DNA from: Bradyrhizobium sp. SZCCT0148
Lineage (GTDB): Bacteria; Pseudomonadota; Alphaproteobacteria; Rhizobiales; Xanthobacteraceae
Length of the DNA stretch: 64,000 bases
NCBI RefSeq assembly: GCF_018129985.1
Contig: NZ_JAFCKT010000001.1
Span: 62,001-126,000, forward strand
Direction: 5' to 3'
Shown: in pieces, positions 8,854 through 16,357 of the stretch
How positions within the stretch are numbered: position 1 is the first letter of the stretch
Layout of the letters: each line of letters begins with the position of its first letter
Notes under the pieces: generated by a model
The model's input: the letters and a program-made list of their open reading frames with translations, nothing else
The model's database searches: none
What the model was told of the DNA's origin: nothing
Position numbers and translations under genes: made by a program

Positions 8854-11529
8854 ATGAGCGATTGCTCGGCCGCCCGGCGCGGAGGGCAGCACCCCTCGAC
8901 GAAACCGCCCTCACGGCTTACCTGTCATGGTGTGACGCGCCGCATTCTCAAACCTCGGGCCGAAACGCCTGCGCTGCTACCCGAGCGCTTCAACGCGTGG
9001 TTCGCAGCCCGCGGCTGGTCACCGCGCACGCACCAATTGGCGCTGCTGGAGAAGGCCCGTGAGGACCGCTCCGCGCTGCTGATCGCACCGACCGGTGCCG
9101 GCAAGACGCTGGCGGGATTTCTGCCGACACTGGTGGAGCTTTCGCTACAGCCGATCGAGCGGGAGACCAGCGAGAAGAAAAGCCTCGTCTCCACCGGCCG
9201 CAGCGTGCAACGGTCCGGCGGCCTGCACACGCTCTACATCTCACCGCTGAAGGCGCTCGCCGTCGATATCGCGCGCAATCTGGAGCGGCCGATTGCGGAG
9301 ATGGGCCTGCCGATCAAGGTCGAGACCCGCACCGGCGACACGCCGGTGTCGCGGCGCCAGCGGCAGCGGCGCTATCCGCCGGACGTGCTGCTGACGACGC
9401 CCGAGCAGCTCGCGCTGCTGCTGTCCTCGGATGACGCGCCGTTCCTGTTCGCCTCGCTGAAGCGCATCGTGCTCGACGAACTGCATGCGCTGGTGACGTC
9501 CAAGCGCGGCGATCTGCTCTCGCTCGGGCTGGCGCGGCTGTGGCGGCTGGCACCGCAGATGCGCGCGATCGGCCTGTCGGCGACGGTGGCCGAGCCTGAT
9601 CAGCTCGCGCGCTTCCTGGTGCCGCAGCCCGACGGCAAGGAGACCGCCGCCGACATCGTCGTTGCCGGCGGTGCCGCGCCACCCGAGGTGGAGATGCTCG
9701 ATACGCGCGAGCGCCTGCCCTGGGCCGGCCACAGCGCGCGCCACGCACTCCCCGAGATTTACGAGCTGATCAAGGCGAACAAGACCACGCTGGTCTTCGT
9801 CAACACCCGCAGCCAGGCCGAGATGCTGTTCCAGAATCTCTGGAGCATGAACGACGACGGCCTCGCAATCGCGCTGCATCACGGCTCGCTCGACGTCTCC
9901 CAGCGCCGCAAGGTCGAGGACGCCATGTCCGCAGGAAAGCTGCGCGGCGTGGTCTGCACCTCTTCGCTCGATCTCGGCGTCGACTGGGGTGATGTCGATC
10001 TCGTCGTCAATATCGGCGCGCCCAAGGGCTCCTCGCGCCTGATGCAACGGATCGGTCGCGCCAACCATCGCCTCGACGAAGCCTCGCGCGCGGTGCTGGT
10101 ACCGGCCAACCGTTTCGAAGTGCTGGAGTGCCACGTCGCGATCGACGCCATTGCCGAGAACGCGCAGGACACGCCGCCCTTGCGCAAAGGTGGCCTCGAC
10201 GTGCTGGCCCAGCATGTGCTGGGCTGTGCCTGCGGCGAGCCGTTCCTCTCCGATGACCTCTATGCCGAGGTGCGCACCGCCGCGCCTTACGCCGACTTGT
10301 CGCGTCCGGATTTCGACGATGTCGTCGATTTCGTCGCCTCCGGCGGCTACGCGCTAAAGACCTACGAACGCTTCGCCCGCATCAAGCAGGACAAGGAGGG
10401 TCGCTGGCGCGTCGCCAATCCCAAGGTGCGGCAGAGCTACCGCATGAATGTCGGCACCATCGTCGAGGATGACATGCTGAAGGTGCGCCTGGTGCGCTCG
10501 CGCGGCGGCGGCCATGGCAAAGCCGGCGGTTCCACGGGCGTGATCGCGCGGGGCGGCCGGCTGCTCGGCGAGATCGAGGAGGCCTTCATCGAGGGCCTCT
10601 CGCCCGGCGATACCTTCGTATTCTCAGGCGAGGTGGTGCGCTATGAGACCCTGGTCGAGGACCAGGTCTATGTCTCGCGCGCGCACGACAAGGACCCGAA
10701 AGTGCCGTCCTATATGGGCGGAAAATTCCCGCTCTCGACCTATCTCGCCGAACGCGTGCGCCGGCTGCTCGATGACGCGCGCGCATGGCGCGGCCTGCCG
10801 GAGCAGGTGCGCGACTGGCTGTCGCTGCAGAAGGACGTCAGCAGCGTGCCGGCGGTGCGCGAGCTCCTGGTCGAAAGCTTTCCGCGCGCCAACAAGCACT
10901 ACATCGTCTGTTATCCCTTCGAGGGACGCCTCGCGCATCAGACGCTCGGCATGCTGCTGACGCGCCGGCTCGAGCGCGCCCGCGCCCGGCCCCTCGGCTT
11001 TGTCGCCAACGAATATGCCGTTGCGATCTGGGCGCTCGGCGATCTCTCCTCCATGATCCGCAATGGCCGGATCGATCTCAATGCGCTGTTCGACCCCGAT
11101 ATGCTCGGCGACGATCTGGAGGCCTGGCTCGCCGAATCCGCCCTGATGAAGCGCACCTTCCGCAACTGTGCGATCATCTCCGGCCTGATCACACGCCGGC
11201 ATACCGGCGAAGAAAAGAGTCGCCGCCAGGTGTTGTTCTCGACCGATCTCGTCTACGACGTGCTGCGCAAGCATCAGGCCGATCACGTCCTGTTGCGCGC
11301 CGCGCGGGCCGATGCCGCCACCGGCCTGCTCGATCTGCGCCGCCTTAGCGACATGCTGATGCGCATCCACGGCCGGATCACCCATCGGGAACTCGACCGC
11401 GTTTCCCCGCTGGCCGTCCCCGTGATGCTGGAAATCGGTCGCGAGTCAGTTTATGGCGAAGCTGCAGATGAGCTTTTGGCCGAAGCCGCCGATGAACTCG
11501 TCAAAGAAGCGATGGACAGAAGCGGGTAA
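8854..11529 (+). CDS. Lhr-like DEXH helicase, ligase-associated DNA-damage-response type
   Basis: A superfamily 2 helicase of 891 aa (865 if the GTG at 8932 is used). Walker A is APTGAGKTLAGF, the DEXH box reads DELHAL, motif III is GLSATV, and motif VI is MQRIGRANHR. A long Lhr-type C-terminal region follows (winged-helix and Lhr core, with PRANKHYIVCYPFEGR and RPLGFVANEYAV). This matches the bacterial helicase usually found with an ATP-dependent DNA ligase, an MBL-fold exonuclease and PdeM. Only PdeM is present here, 42 bp downstream. The start is uncertain: residues before about 45 lack family similarity, and the upstream repeat ends just before 8854. Confidence 0.9.
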   Translation: MSDCSAARRGGQHPSTKPPSRLTCHGVTRRILKPRAETPALLPERFNAWFAARGWSPRTHQLALLEKAREDRSALLIAPTGAGKTLAGFLPTLVELSLQPIERETSEKKSLVSTGRSVQRSGGLHTLYISPLKALAVDIARNLERPIAEMGLPIKVETRTGDTPVSRRQRQRRYPPDVLLTTPEQLALLLSSDDAPFLFASLKRIVLDELHALVTSKRGDLLSLGLARLWRLAPQMRAIGLSATVAEPDQLARFLVPQPDGKETAADIVVAGGAAPPEVEMLDTRERLPWAGHSARHALPEIYELIKANKTTLVFVNTRSQAEMLFQNLWSMNDDGLAIALHHGSLDVSQRRKVEDAMSAGKLRGVVCTSSLDLGVDWGDVDLVVNIGAPKGSSRLMQRIGRANHRLDEASRAVLVPANRFEVLECHVAIDAIAENAQDTPPLRKGGLDVLAQHVLGCACGEPFLSDDLYAEVRTAAPYADLSRPDFDDVVDFVASGGYALKTYERFARIKQDKEGRWRVANPKVRQSYRMNVGTIVEDDMLKVRLVRSRGGGHGKAGGSTGVIARGGRLLGEIEEAFIEGLSPGDTFVFSGEVVRYETLVEDQVYVSRAHDKDPKVPSYMGGKFPLSTYLAERVRRLLDDARAWRGLPEQVRDWLSLQKDVSSVPAVRELLVESFPRANKHYIVCYPFEGRLAHQTLGMLLTRRLERARARPLGFVANEYAVAIWALGDLSSMIRNGRIDLNALFDPDMLGDDLEAWLAESALMKRTFRNCAIISGLITRRHTGEEKSRRQVLFSTDLVYDVLRKHQADHVLLRAARADAATGLLDLRRLSDMLMRIHGRITHRELDRVSPLAVPVMLEIGRESVYGEAADELLAEAADELVKEAMDRSG

Positions 11530-11571
11530 GACGTGACGATTGGCGCGCAGGTTTCAGGGGACGACGACGAC

Positions 11572-12243
11572 ATGCGCGTGTCCACAGTCACCATCAGCGA
11601 GGTGACCTTCGCCGCCGATCTCTCCGGCGCGCTGTTCTGGGAAGAGCAGCGTTTGCTCGTCGTCTCCGACCTGCATCTGGAAAAAGGCTCCAGCTTCGCC
11701 GCCCGCGGCGTGCTGCTGCCGCCTTACGATACGCTGGCCACGCTGAGCCGTCTTGCTGCTGCCATCTCCCGCCATGATCCGCGAACCGTGATTGCACTCG
11801 GCGACAGCTTTCATGATCGAACCGCGCATGAGCGGCTGTCGTCGGACAATCGCGATGCGGTCGCAGCGCTCCAGACCGGCCGCGACTGGATATGGATCTC
11901 TGGCAATCACGATCCGATGCTGCCTAGCGATCTCGGCGGCGCTGTCGCCGACGAAGTCGCGATCGGCCCGATTACTTTCCGTCACGAGCCGACTGGTGCG
12001 TGCGGCGAGATCGCCGGCCATCTCCATCCCAAGGCGCGCGTCTCCGCGCGCGGCCGCTTCATGGAGCGGCGCTGCTTTGCCTCCGACGGGATGCGCGCGG
12101 TGATGCCGGCATTCGGCGCCTATGCGGGCGGCCTCAACATCCGTGACGTCGCATTTGCGAAGATCTTCCCGAAGAATGGCTTCATTGCCCATCTGCTCGG
12201 CGATCGCCGCGTTCATGCGATTGCGGCCTCGCGGTGTTCCTGA
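11572..12243 (+). CDS. pdeM: Ligase-associated DNA damage response metallophosphoesterase PdeM
   Basis: A 223-aa calcineurin-like phosphoesterase. Metal-binding motifs are VVSDLHLEKG, ALGDSFHD, ISGNHD and GEIAGHLHP, the full set of the MPP family. The SSFAARGVLLPPYDTLATL segment is typical of the PdeM subgroup. It follows the Lhr-like helicase by 42 bp on the same strand and is almost certainly co-transcribed with it. The ATG at 11572 is chosen because AGGGGA lies upstream and it matches the family N-terminus; a GTG at 11533 is possible. The partner ligase and exonuclease genes are absent locally. The enzyme probably acts on nucleic-acid phosphoesters, but the substrate is not established by sequence. 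Confidence 0.9.
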   Translation: MRVSTVTISEVTFAADLSGALFWEEQRLLVVSDLHLEKGSSFAARGVLLPPYDTLATLSRLAAAISRHDPRTVIALGDSFHDRTAHERLSSDNRDAVAALQTGRDWIWISGNHDPMLPSDLGGAVADEVAIGPITFRHEPTGACGEIAGHLHPKARVSARGRFMERRCFASDGMRAVMPAFGAYAGGLNIRDVAFAKIFPKNGFIAHLLGDRRVHAIAASRCS

Positions 12244-12260
12244 AATTGAGGCGGGGTCCA

Positions 12261-12275
12261 GAACAAATTAAGAAC
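12261..12275 (+). promoter_or_regulatory. Probable LexA (SOS) box
   Basis: GAACAAATTAAGAAC is an exact direct repeat GAAC-N7-GAAC with an AT-only spacer, the alphaproteobacterial LexA operator form. It lies 85 bp before the ATG of the unknown gene at 12361 and 17 bp after the pdeM stop, in a locally AT-rich promoter-like stretch. Confidence 0.65.
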
Positions 12276-12360
12276 ACTTTAGCAAGTCTTTGATATATCA
12301 TTGTGATTCGGCGAGTTGCCGGCACAATATCTAGCGTCTGTCAGACTTTGCGAGGACTAC

Positions 12361-12792
12361 ATGTCCACCATCGCCTTCGATCAATTTGCCCTCACCCGGA
12401 TCGCCGATTTCGCGCGCTCGCTGTCGCGGCTGCATCAGGCGGCGCGGCGCCAGCGCATCGACGACGACCAGTTCGACCGCGAGTTCAACGCGGTGTGCCA
12501 GTCGATCTGGGGCTACACCATCGACGACGTCAGCGACGATCTGTTCTCGACCGAGGATCATCTTTTCCTGGACACGCTGGACGAAGCCCATGCGCGCATC
12601 TTCGCGGCCGAGCAGGGCTATGACCTCGTCGGCGATCAGGGCATGCTGACGGACTGGTGGGGCTTCTGCTGGATGATCCTGGCCGAGAAGCGCGGGCTCC
12701 TGACCCCGGACAACCGCGCCGCCGCGCGCGCGGCGATCGAAGAGAAATATCTGGCGGCGCCGAACGTGATCGGCGTGATCATCGGACGATAA
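12361..12792 (+). CDS. Uncharacterised 143-aa acidic cytoplasmic protein, probably SOS-regulated
   Basis: I do not recognise this family. The protein has no signal peptide or membrane segment. It begins with an amphipathic, Arg-rich helical region (RIADFARSLSRLHQAARRQR), followed by an acidic part (YTIDDVSDDLFSTEDHLFLD) and a tryptophan-rich segment (MLTDWWGFCWMILAEKRGLL) before a helical tail. The start ATG is preceded by GAGGAC. A GAAC-N7-GAAC box lies 85 bp upstream, and the Lhr helicase/PdeM damage-response pair is immediately upstream on the same strand. Both suggest a role when DNA is damaged, but that is inference from context; no catalytic motif is visible. Confidence 0.75.
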   Translation: MSTIAFDQFALTRIADFARSLSRLHQAARRQRIDDDQFDREFNAVCQSIWGYTIDDVSDDLFSTEDHLFLDTLDEAHARIFAAEQGYDLVGDQGMLTDWWGFCWMILAEKRGLLTPDNRAAARAAIEEKYLAAPNVIGVIIGR

Positions 12793-12805
12793 CGCGACAA
12801 CCTCC

Positions 12806-12921
12806 GTCATTGCGAGGAGCTCGCGACAAAATTGCGCAGCAATCTTGCGCTGAAGCGACGAAGCAATCCAGAGTATCTCTGCAGTGGGATTCTGGATTGC
12901 GTCGCTTTCGCTCGCAATGAC
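12806..12921. repeat. GTCAT...ATGAC palindromic element (GTCATTGCGAGGAGC subtype)
   Basis: Left arm GTCATTGCGAGGAGCTCGCG with GAAGCAATCCAGA, right arm TCTGGATTGCGTCGC and GCTCGCAATGAC. It fills the gap between convergent stop codons, 14 and 21 bp from them. Confidence 0.75.
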
Positions 12922-12941
12922 GGTTTGGTCAGAGTTGTGGC

Positions 12942-13766
12942 TTAATCCAATCCCGCCCGCTTCGCCGGCTTCTGCGCCGTCGTCTTGGGCACCGTCACAT
13001 CCGGCAGCGTCTCACGCACGATCTCCGCGGCAGGCGCATCCGCCGACACCGTCTCTGCCCGCACCGGGGCCACCTTCATCTCGCCGAGGCGGGCGCGGAC
13101 CTGAGCGGTGAGGCCGGGATAGGACGCAACAGGGGTGAAATCCGCGGCCTGATCGTTGCCGACGCGGATGCCGGTATAGGCGACGAGGCCGTCGGTGGTG
13201 GCAATCACGTCGCCGGCCTTCAGCGAGGAGTCCAGCGCGAGATCGACCGGGGCAAGGCCGACCGGCTCGCGGCCGTTGCAGGTGCAGTCCGAACGCAACG
13301 CCTTGCGGTAGGCGAAGGCGTTCTCGCTGTCGGCGTAACGCTCGCCGGTCTGAGACGCCGCACCGTCGATCGAAGAGCCGAAATAAACCTTGGTCGCGCT
13401 GGCAGGACAGAACGCCTGACACATCTGTGCCGGCGAGGCGAGGCCGCGCATCAGCGGAAAATATTTGCCGTCGCAGCTGCGCACGCAGAAGGCCGGGCCG
13501 GAGCCCCCGGCCGCGGCCGCGCGCGTCGGCGGCACATATTGCGGAGTGGCGGCATTCTGCTGGCCGGTGAACGGATCGGCGTAGGAACTCGCCTGCTGCG
13601 GCACCTCGCGCTGCGGCCGTTGCTGCTGCTGCATGCCGCCGAAGAAGAAGTCGAACAGGCCTTCGGCCGAAACCGGGGCCGGCGCCGCAAGCAGCGGTGC
13701 TGCAAGGGTGGCGGCTACAAGCATCGCGCGTCGCCGCCGGCGCGCATGGGACATGACTGTACGCAA
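12942..13766 (-). CDS. DUF2865 family exported protein
   Basis: A 274-aa exported protein. The signal peptide has a run of arginines (ARRRRRAM) followed by a hydrophobic core ending PAPVSA. A Gln-rich low-complexity stretch precedes the DUF2865 core: FCVRSCDGKYFPLM, QMCQAFCPASATKVYFGSSIDGA and the CTCNG segment, with several paired cysteines that may form disulphides in the periplasm. The C-terminus is Ala/Pro/Lys-rich. The TTG at 13766 has GGAG six bases upstream; an ATG four codons later is the alternative. DUF2865 is widespread in Bradyrhizobium-type genomes, and its function is unknown to me. Confidence 0.8.
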   Translation of the reverse strand: MRTVMSHARRRRRAMLVAATLAAPLLAAPAPVSAEGLFDFFFGGMQQQQRPQREVPQQASSYADPFTGQQNAATPQYVPPTRAAAAGGSGPAFCVRSCDGKYFPLMRGLASPAQMCQAFCPASATKVYFGSSIDGAASQTGERYADSENAFAYRKALRSDCTCNGREPVGLAPVDLALDSSLKAGDVIATTDGLVAYTGIRVGNDQAADFTPVASYPGLTAQVRARLGEMKVAPVRAETVSADAPAAEIVRETLPDVTVPKTTAQKPAKRAGLD

Positions 13767-13872
13767 CGCTCACTCCACCCGACGCTACGGAACTGGCCGG
13801 GACCCCAAGGGGATCTCAGCACATGATTCACCATAAAGCGGGATGGTAAATGAGCGGTTGAAGCGGATGGTC

Positions 13873-14010
13873 TCGTGCCCCGGACGCGGCACAGCGCCAG
13901 GCACTTCGCGTCGAGGTGCGCTGCAGAGCCGGGGCCGTGTCGATGGGAAGCGAGGCTGGGTCCCGATTCCGCGTCGCAGCGTTACACGCTGCGCCGCGCC
14001 CGGGACACGA
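13873..14010. repeat. Palindromic element, CCCCGGACGCGGC subtype
   Basis: Contains GTGCCCCGGACGCGGCACAG, internal CTGCAGAGCCGGGGC, and ends GCGCCCGGGACACGA. A related copy lies at 16246. It sits 8 bp beyond the pyrE stop. Confidence 0.6.
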
Positions 14011-14018
14011 GGACTGGA

Positions 14019-14582
14019 TCAGGCCTTCAAGAACTCCGACGCCTTGTACAGCGAGCGGAACGGCAAGCCGGCCGCACCGAACGTGTCGGTGGCGCCTTCC
14101 TCGCGGTCGACCATGGTCAGCACCAGCACCACCTCGGCGCCGGTCTCGCGCACAGATTCCACCGCCTTCATGGCCGAGCCGCCAGTGGTGGTGACGTCCT
14201 CGACGATCACGACGCGCTTGCCCTCGAGCGTTTCGCCTTTTGGCAGGCCTTCGATCGCGAGCTTGGCCCCGTGCTCCTTCGGCTTCTTGCGCACGAAGAA
14301 CGCCGCGATCGGGTGGCCCTTGATCCAGGAGATCTGCGCCAGCGCGCCGGCGAGCGGCACCGCGCCCATCTCGAGGCCGCCGATGAAATCGAGATTGTCG
14401 TCCTTCAGCGCCTCATAGGTCAGCTCGGCGAGCAGGGTTGCTCCCTCCGGGTCGAGCATGGTCGGCTTGAGGTTGAAGTAGAAATCGCTCTTGCGGCCCG
14501 ACGCGAGCGTCACCTCGCCGCGGCCGAAGGAGCGCCGGCGGATGATTTCGAACAGTCGGGCGCGGGAGGCTGATTTCGACAC
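14019..14582 (-). CDS. pyrE: Orotate phosphoribosyltransferase
   Basis: Converts orotate and PRPP to OMP, the fifth step of de novo UMP synthesis. The 187-aa protein carries the type I PRTase PRPP loop [18 protein letters not shown] (about residues 124-141), the flexible-loop lysines in [11 protein letters not shown] and the N-terminal hood segment [20 protein letters not shown]. It starts with GTG at 14582 after GAGGGA. It is divergent from the GST gene across 173 bp. The enzyme looks complete; no other pyr genes are nearby. Confidence 0.96.
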   Translation of the reverse strand: MSKSASRARLFEIIRRRSFGRGEVTLASGRKSDFYFNLKPTMLDPEGATLLAELTYEALKDDNLDFIGGLEMGAVPLAGALAQISWIKGHPIAAFFVRKKPKEHGAKLAIEGLPKGETLEGKRVVIVEDVTTTGGSAMKAVESVRETGAEVVLVLTMVDREEGATDTFGAAGLPFRSLYKASEFLKA

Positions 14583-14755
14583 GGCGGTCCCTCGGGAGCA
14601 TTTTTGAAAGTGGCGGAATTTATCCGCGACGGCTGCGACATTCCAGAGGGGGCGTCCCTCGTCAACAGGGATCGGCCATCCCGGACCGCTGGTTGTGGGG
14701 GCGCGACGTTCTGGAGTAGGTGGGATGCCAAACTGGTTGGGGAAGGAAGCAAGGC

Positions 14756-15382
14756 ATGACCATCGAGCTGCACACCTGGAACACGCCGAACGGCCGCAAG
14801 ATCTCGGTCGCGCTGGAGGAAATGGGGCTGCCCTACAAGGCGGTCCCGGTGAACATCACCAAGGGCGAGCAGATGGCGCCGGAGTTCCTGAAGCTGTCGC
14901 CGAACAACAAGATCCCGGCGATCGTCGATCCCGAGGGTCCGGACGGCAAGCCCGTCAGCATCTTCGAATCCGGCGCGATCCTGCTCTATCTTGGTGAAAA
15001 GACCGGCAAATTCCTGCCGAAAGCGCTCGGTGCCCGAATCCCGGTCTATGAATGGCTGATGTGGCAGATGGGCGGCTTTGGCCCGATGCCCGGCCAGGTG
15101 CACCATTTCATCGCGCTCGAAAACGAGCAGGACCGCGCTTACGGCCTGAAGCGCTACATGGCAGAGACGCGCCGGCTCTACGGCGTGCTCGACCGCCGGC
15201 TGGCGGACCACGAATTCGTTGCCGGCGCCCTCTCGATTGCCGATTTTGCCATCCTGGGCTGGGCCTGGCGCCACCCTCGCCACAAGGTTGAGCTGACCGA
15301 CTTCCCCAACGTCAAGCGCTGGTACGAGGCGCTGATGGCAAGGCCGGCGGTGAAGCGGGGCATGGAAGCGAAGCTGGATTGA
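14756..15382 (+). CDS. Glutathione S-transferase (nu-class/YfcG-YghU-like)
   Basis: A 208-aa protein with the N-terminal thioredoxin-like GST domain ([23 protein letters not shown]; cis-Pro motif [23 protein letters not shown]) and the all-helical C-terminal domain ending [14 protein letters not shown]. The TPNG motif near residue 9 is characteristic of nu-class YfcG/YghU enzymes, which bind two glutathiones and have disulphide-bond reductase and peroxidase activity. The ATG at 14756 is preceded by GGAAGGA. It is monocistronic, divergent from pyrE, and converges on the LysE exporter over a palindromic element. Confidence 0.92.
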   Translation: MTIELHTWNTPNGRKISVALEEMGLPYKAVPVNITKGEQMAPEFLKLSPNNKIPAIVDPEGPDGKPVSIFESGAILLYLGEKTGKFLPKALGARIPVYEWLMWQMGGFGPMPGQVHHFIALENEQDRAYGLKRYMAETRRLYGVLDRRLADHEFVAGALSIADFAILGWAWRHPRHKVELTDFPNVKRWYEALMARPAVKRGMEAKLD

Positions 15383-15392
15383 TTTGGATGCT

Positions 15393-15510
15393 GTCGTCAC
15401 CCGCCCTGTGCGCACTTGCGCACTGGGGCGGGTGACCCAATACGCCGTGACGCCAGTGATCGAGCCGAGAACCCGCGGAGTACTGGATGCCCGCCTTGGC
15501 GGGGCAAGAC
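15393..15510. repeat. Palindromic intergenic element (GTCGTCACCCGCC...GGCAAGAC)
   Basis: Shares with the 1196 element the hairpin GTGCGCACTTGCGCAC and with others the TACTGGATGCCCGCC arm. It spans the gap between convergent stops (11 bp from each). Confidence 0.65.
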
Positions 15511-15521
15511 AGTGTCGCGCC

Positions 15522-16157
15522 TCAAACCTTCCGCGCTTCCACCGCCATCCGCACCGCAAGGCCGGCCAGCACCGTGCCCATCAGCCAGCGCTGCACCAGC
15601 ATCCAGTTCGGCCGGTTCGCCAGGAACAGCGCGATCGATCCGGCCGCGAGCGCGATCATCGCGTTGACGCTGACGCTGATCGCGATCTGGATCGCGCCCA
15701 GCACGATCGACTGCGTCAGCACGCTGCCGGCCGCGGGATCGATGAACTGCGGCAGCAGCGCCAGATACAGCATCGCGATCTTCGGGTTGAGCAAATTGGT
15801 GACGAAGCCCATCGCGAACAATTTGCGCGGGCTGTCGATGGTAAGCTGCTTCACCTGGAACGGCGACCGTCCGCCCGGTTTCACCGCCTGCCAGGCGAGC
15901 CACAGCAGATAACCCGCGCCGGCAAAGCGCAGTGCGTCATAGGCAAAGGGAATGGCGAGCAAGAGTGCCGTGATGCCGAACGCCGCGCACAGCATGTAGA
16001 ACACGAAGCCCAGCGCGACGCCGCCGAGCGAGACGATGCCGGCCGCCGGGCCCTGCGTGATCGATCGCGAGATCAGATAGATCATGTTCGGTCCCGGGGT
16101 GAGCACGAGACTGAGGCAGACGAGGGCAAAGCCGAGCAGGGCGGAAGTGTGGGGCAT
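15522..16157 (-). CDS. LysE/RhtB family amino-acid exporter
   Basis: A 211-aa inner-membrane protein with about six hydrophobic segments and the family signature near the N-terminus (LVLTPGPNMIYLISRSITQG). Other family segments are GGVALGFVFYMLCAAFG and the NLLNPKIAMLYLALLPQF motif near the middle. The family exports amino acids or related small molecules such as homoserine lactone, threonine and leucine; specificity cannot be told. The ATG at 16157 gives the canonical N-terminus. The frame is open for 26 further codons upstream, which do not resemble the family. It is transcribed alone. Confidence 0.92.
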   Translation of the reverse strand: MPHTSALLGFALVCLSLVLTPGPNMIYLISRSITQGPAAGIVSLGGVALGFVFYMLCAAFGITALLLAIPFAYDALRFAGAGYLLWLAWQAVKPGGRSPFQVKQLTIDSPRKLFAMGFVTNLLNPKIAMLYLALLPQFIDPAAGSVLTQSIVLGAIQIAISVSVNAMIALAAGSIALFLANRPNWMLVQRWLMGTVLAGLAVRMAVEARKV

Positions 16158-16245
16158 GAGCGAACCGGTGCGAAGATGCACTGGTTCTAATATGCGAGGC
16201 GAAGCGCGGCCATCGCGCAATTGCTCGGAGGACAATTCAACTCGC

Positions 16246-16350
16246 GTGTCCCGGACGCGGCGCAGAGCCGGTATCCAGTTGGCGCGGCGTGAGCCCGATC
16301 AGCAGCGCATCACGCCGCGAAGTGCGGCGCACTGCGCAGCATCAGGGACA
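16246..16350. repeat. Palindromic element, CCCGGACGCGGC subtype
   Basis: Begins CGTGTCCCGGACGCGGCGCAG and ends CACTGCGCAGCATCAGGGACA, with TTGGCGCGGCGTGA inner arm. It lies 7 bp from the polA stop codon. Related to 13873-14010. Confidence 0.6.
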
Positions 16351-16357
16351 AGCAGCC

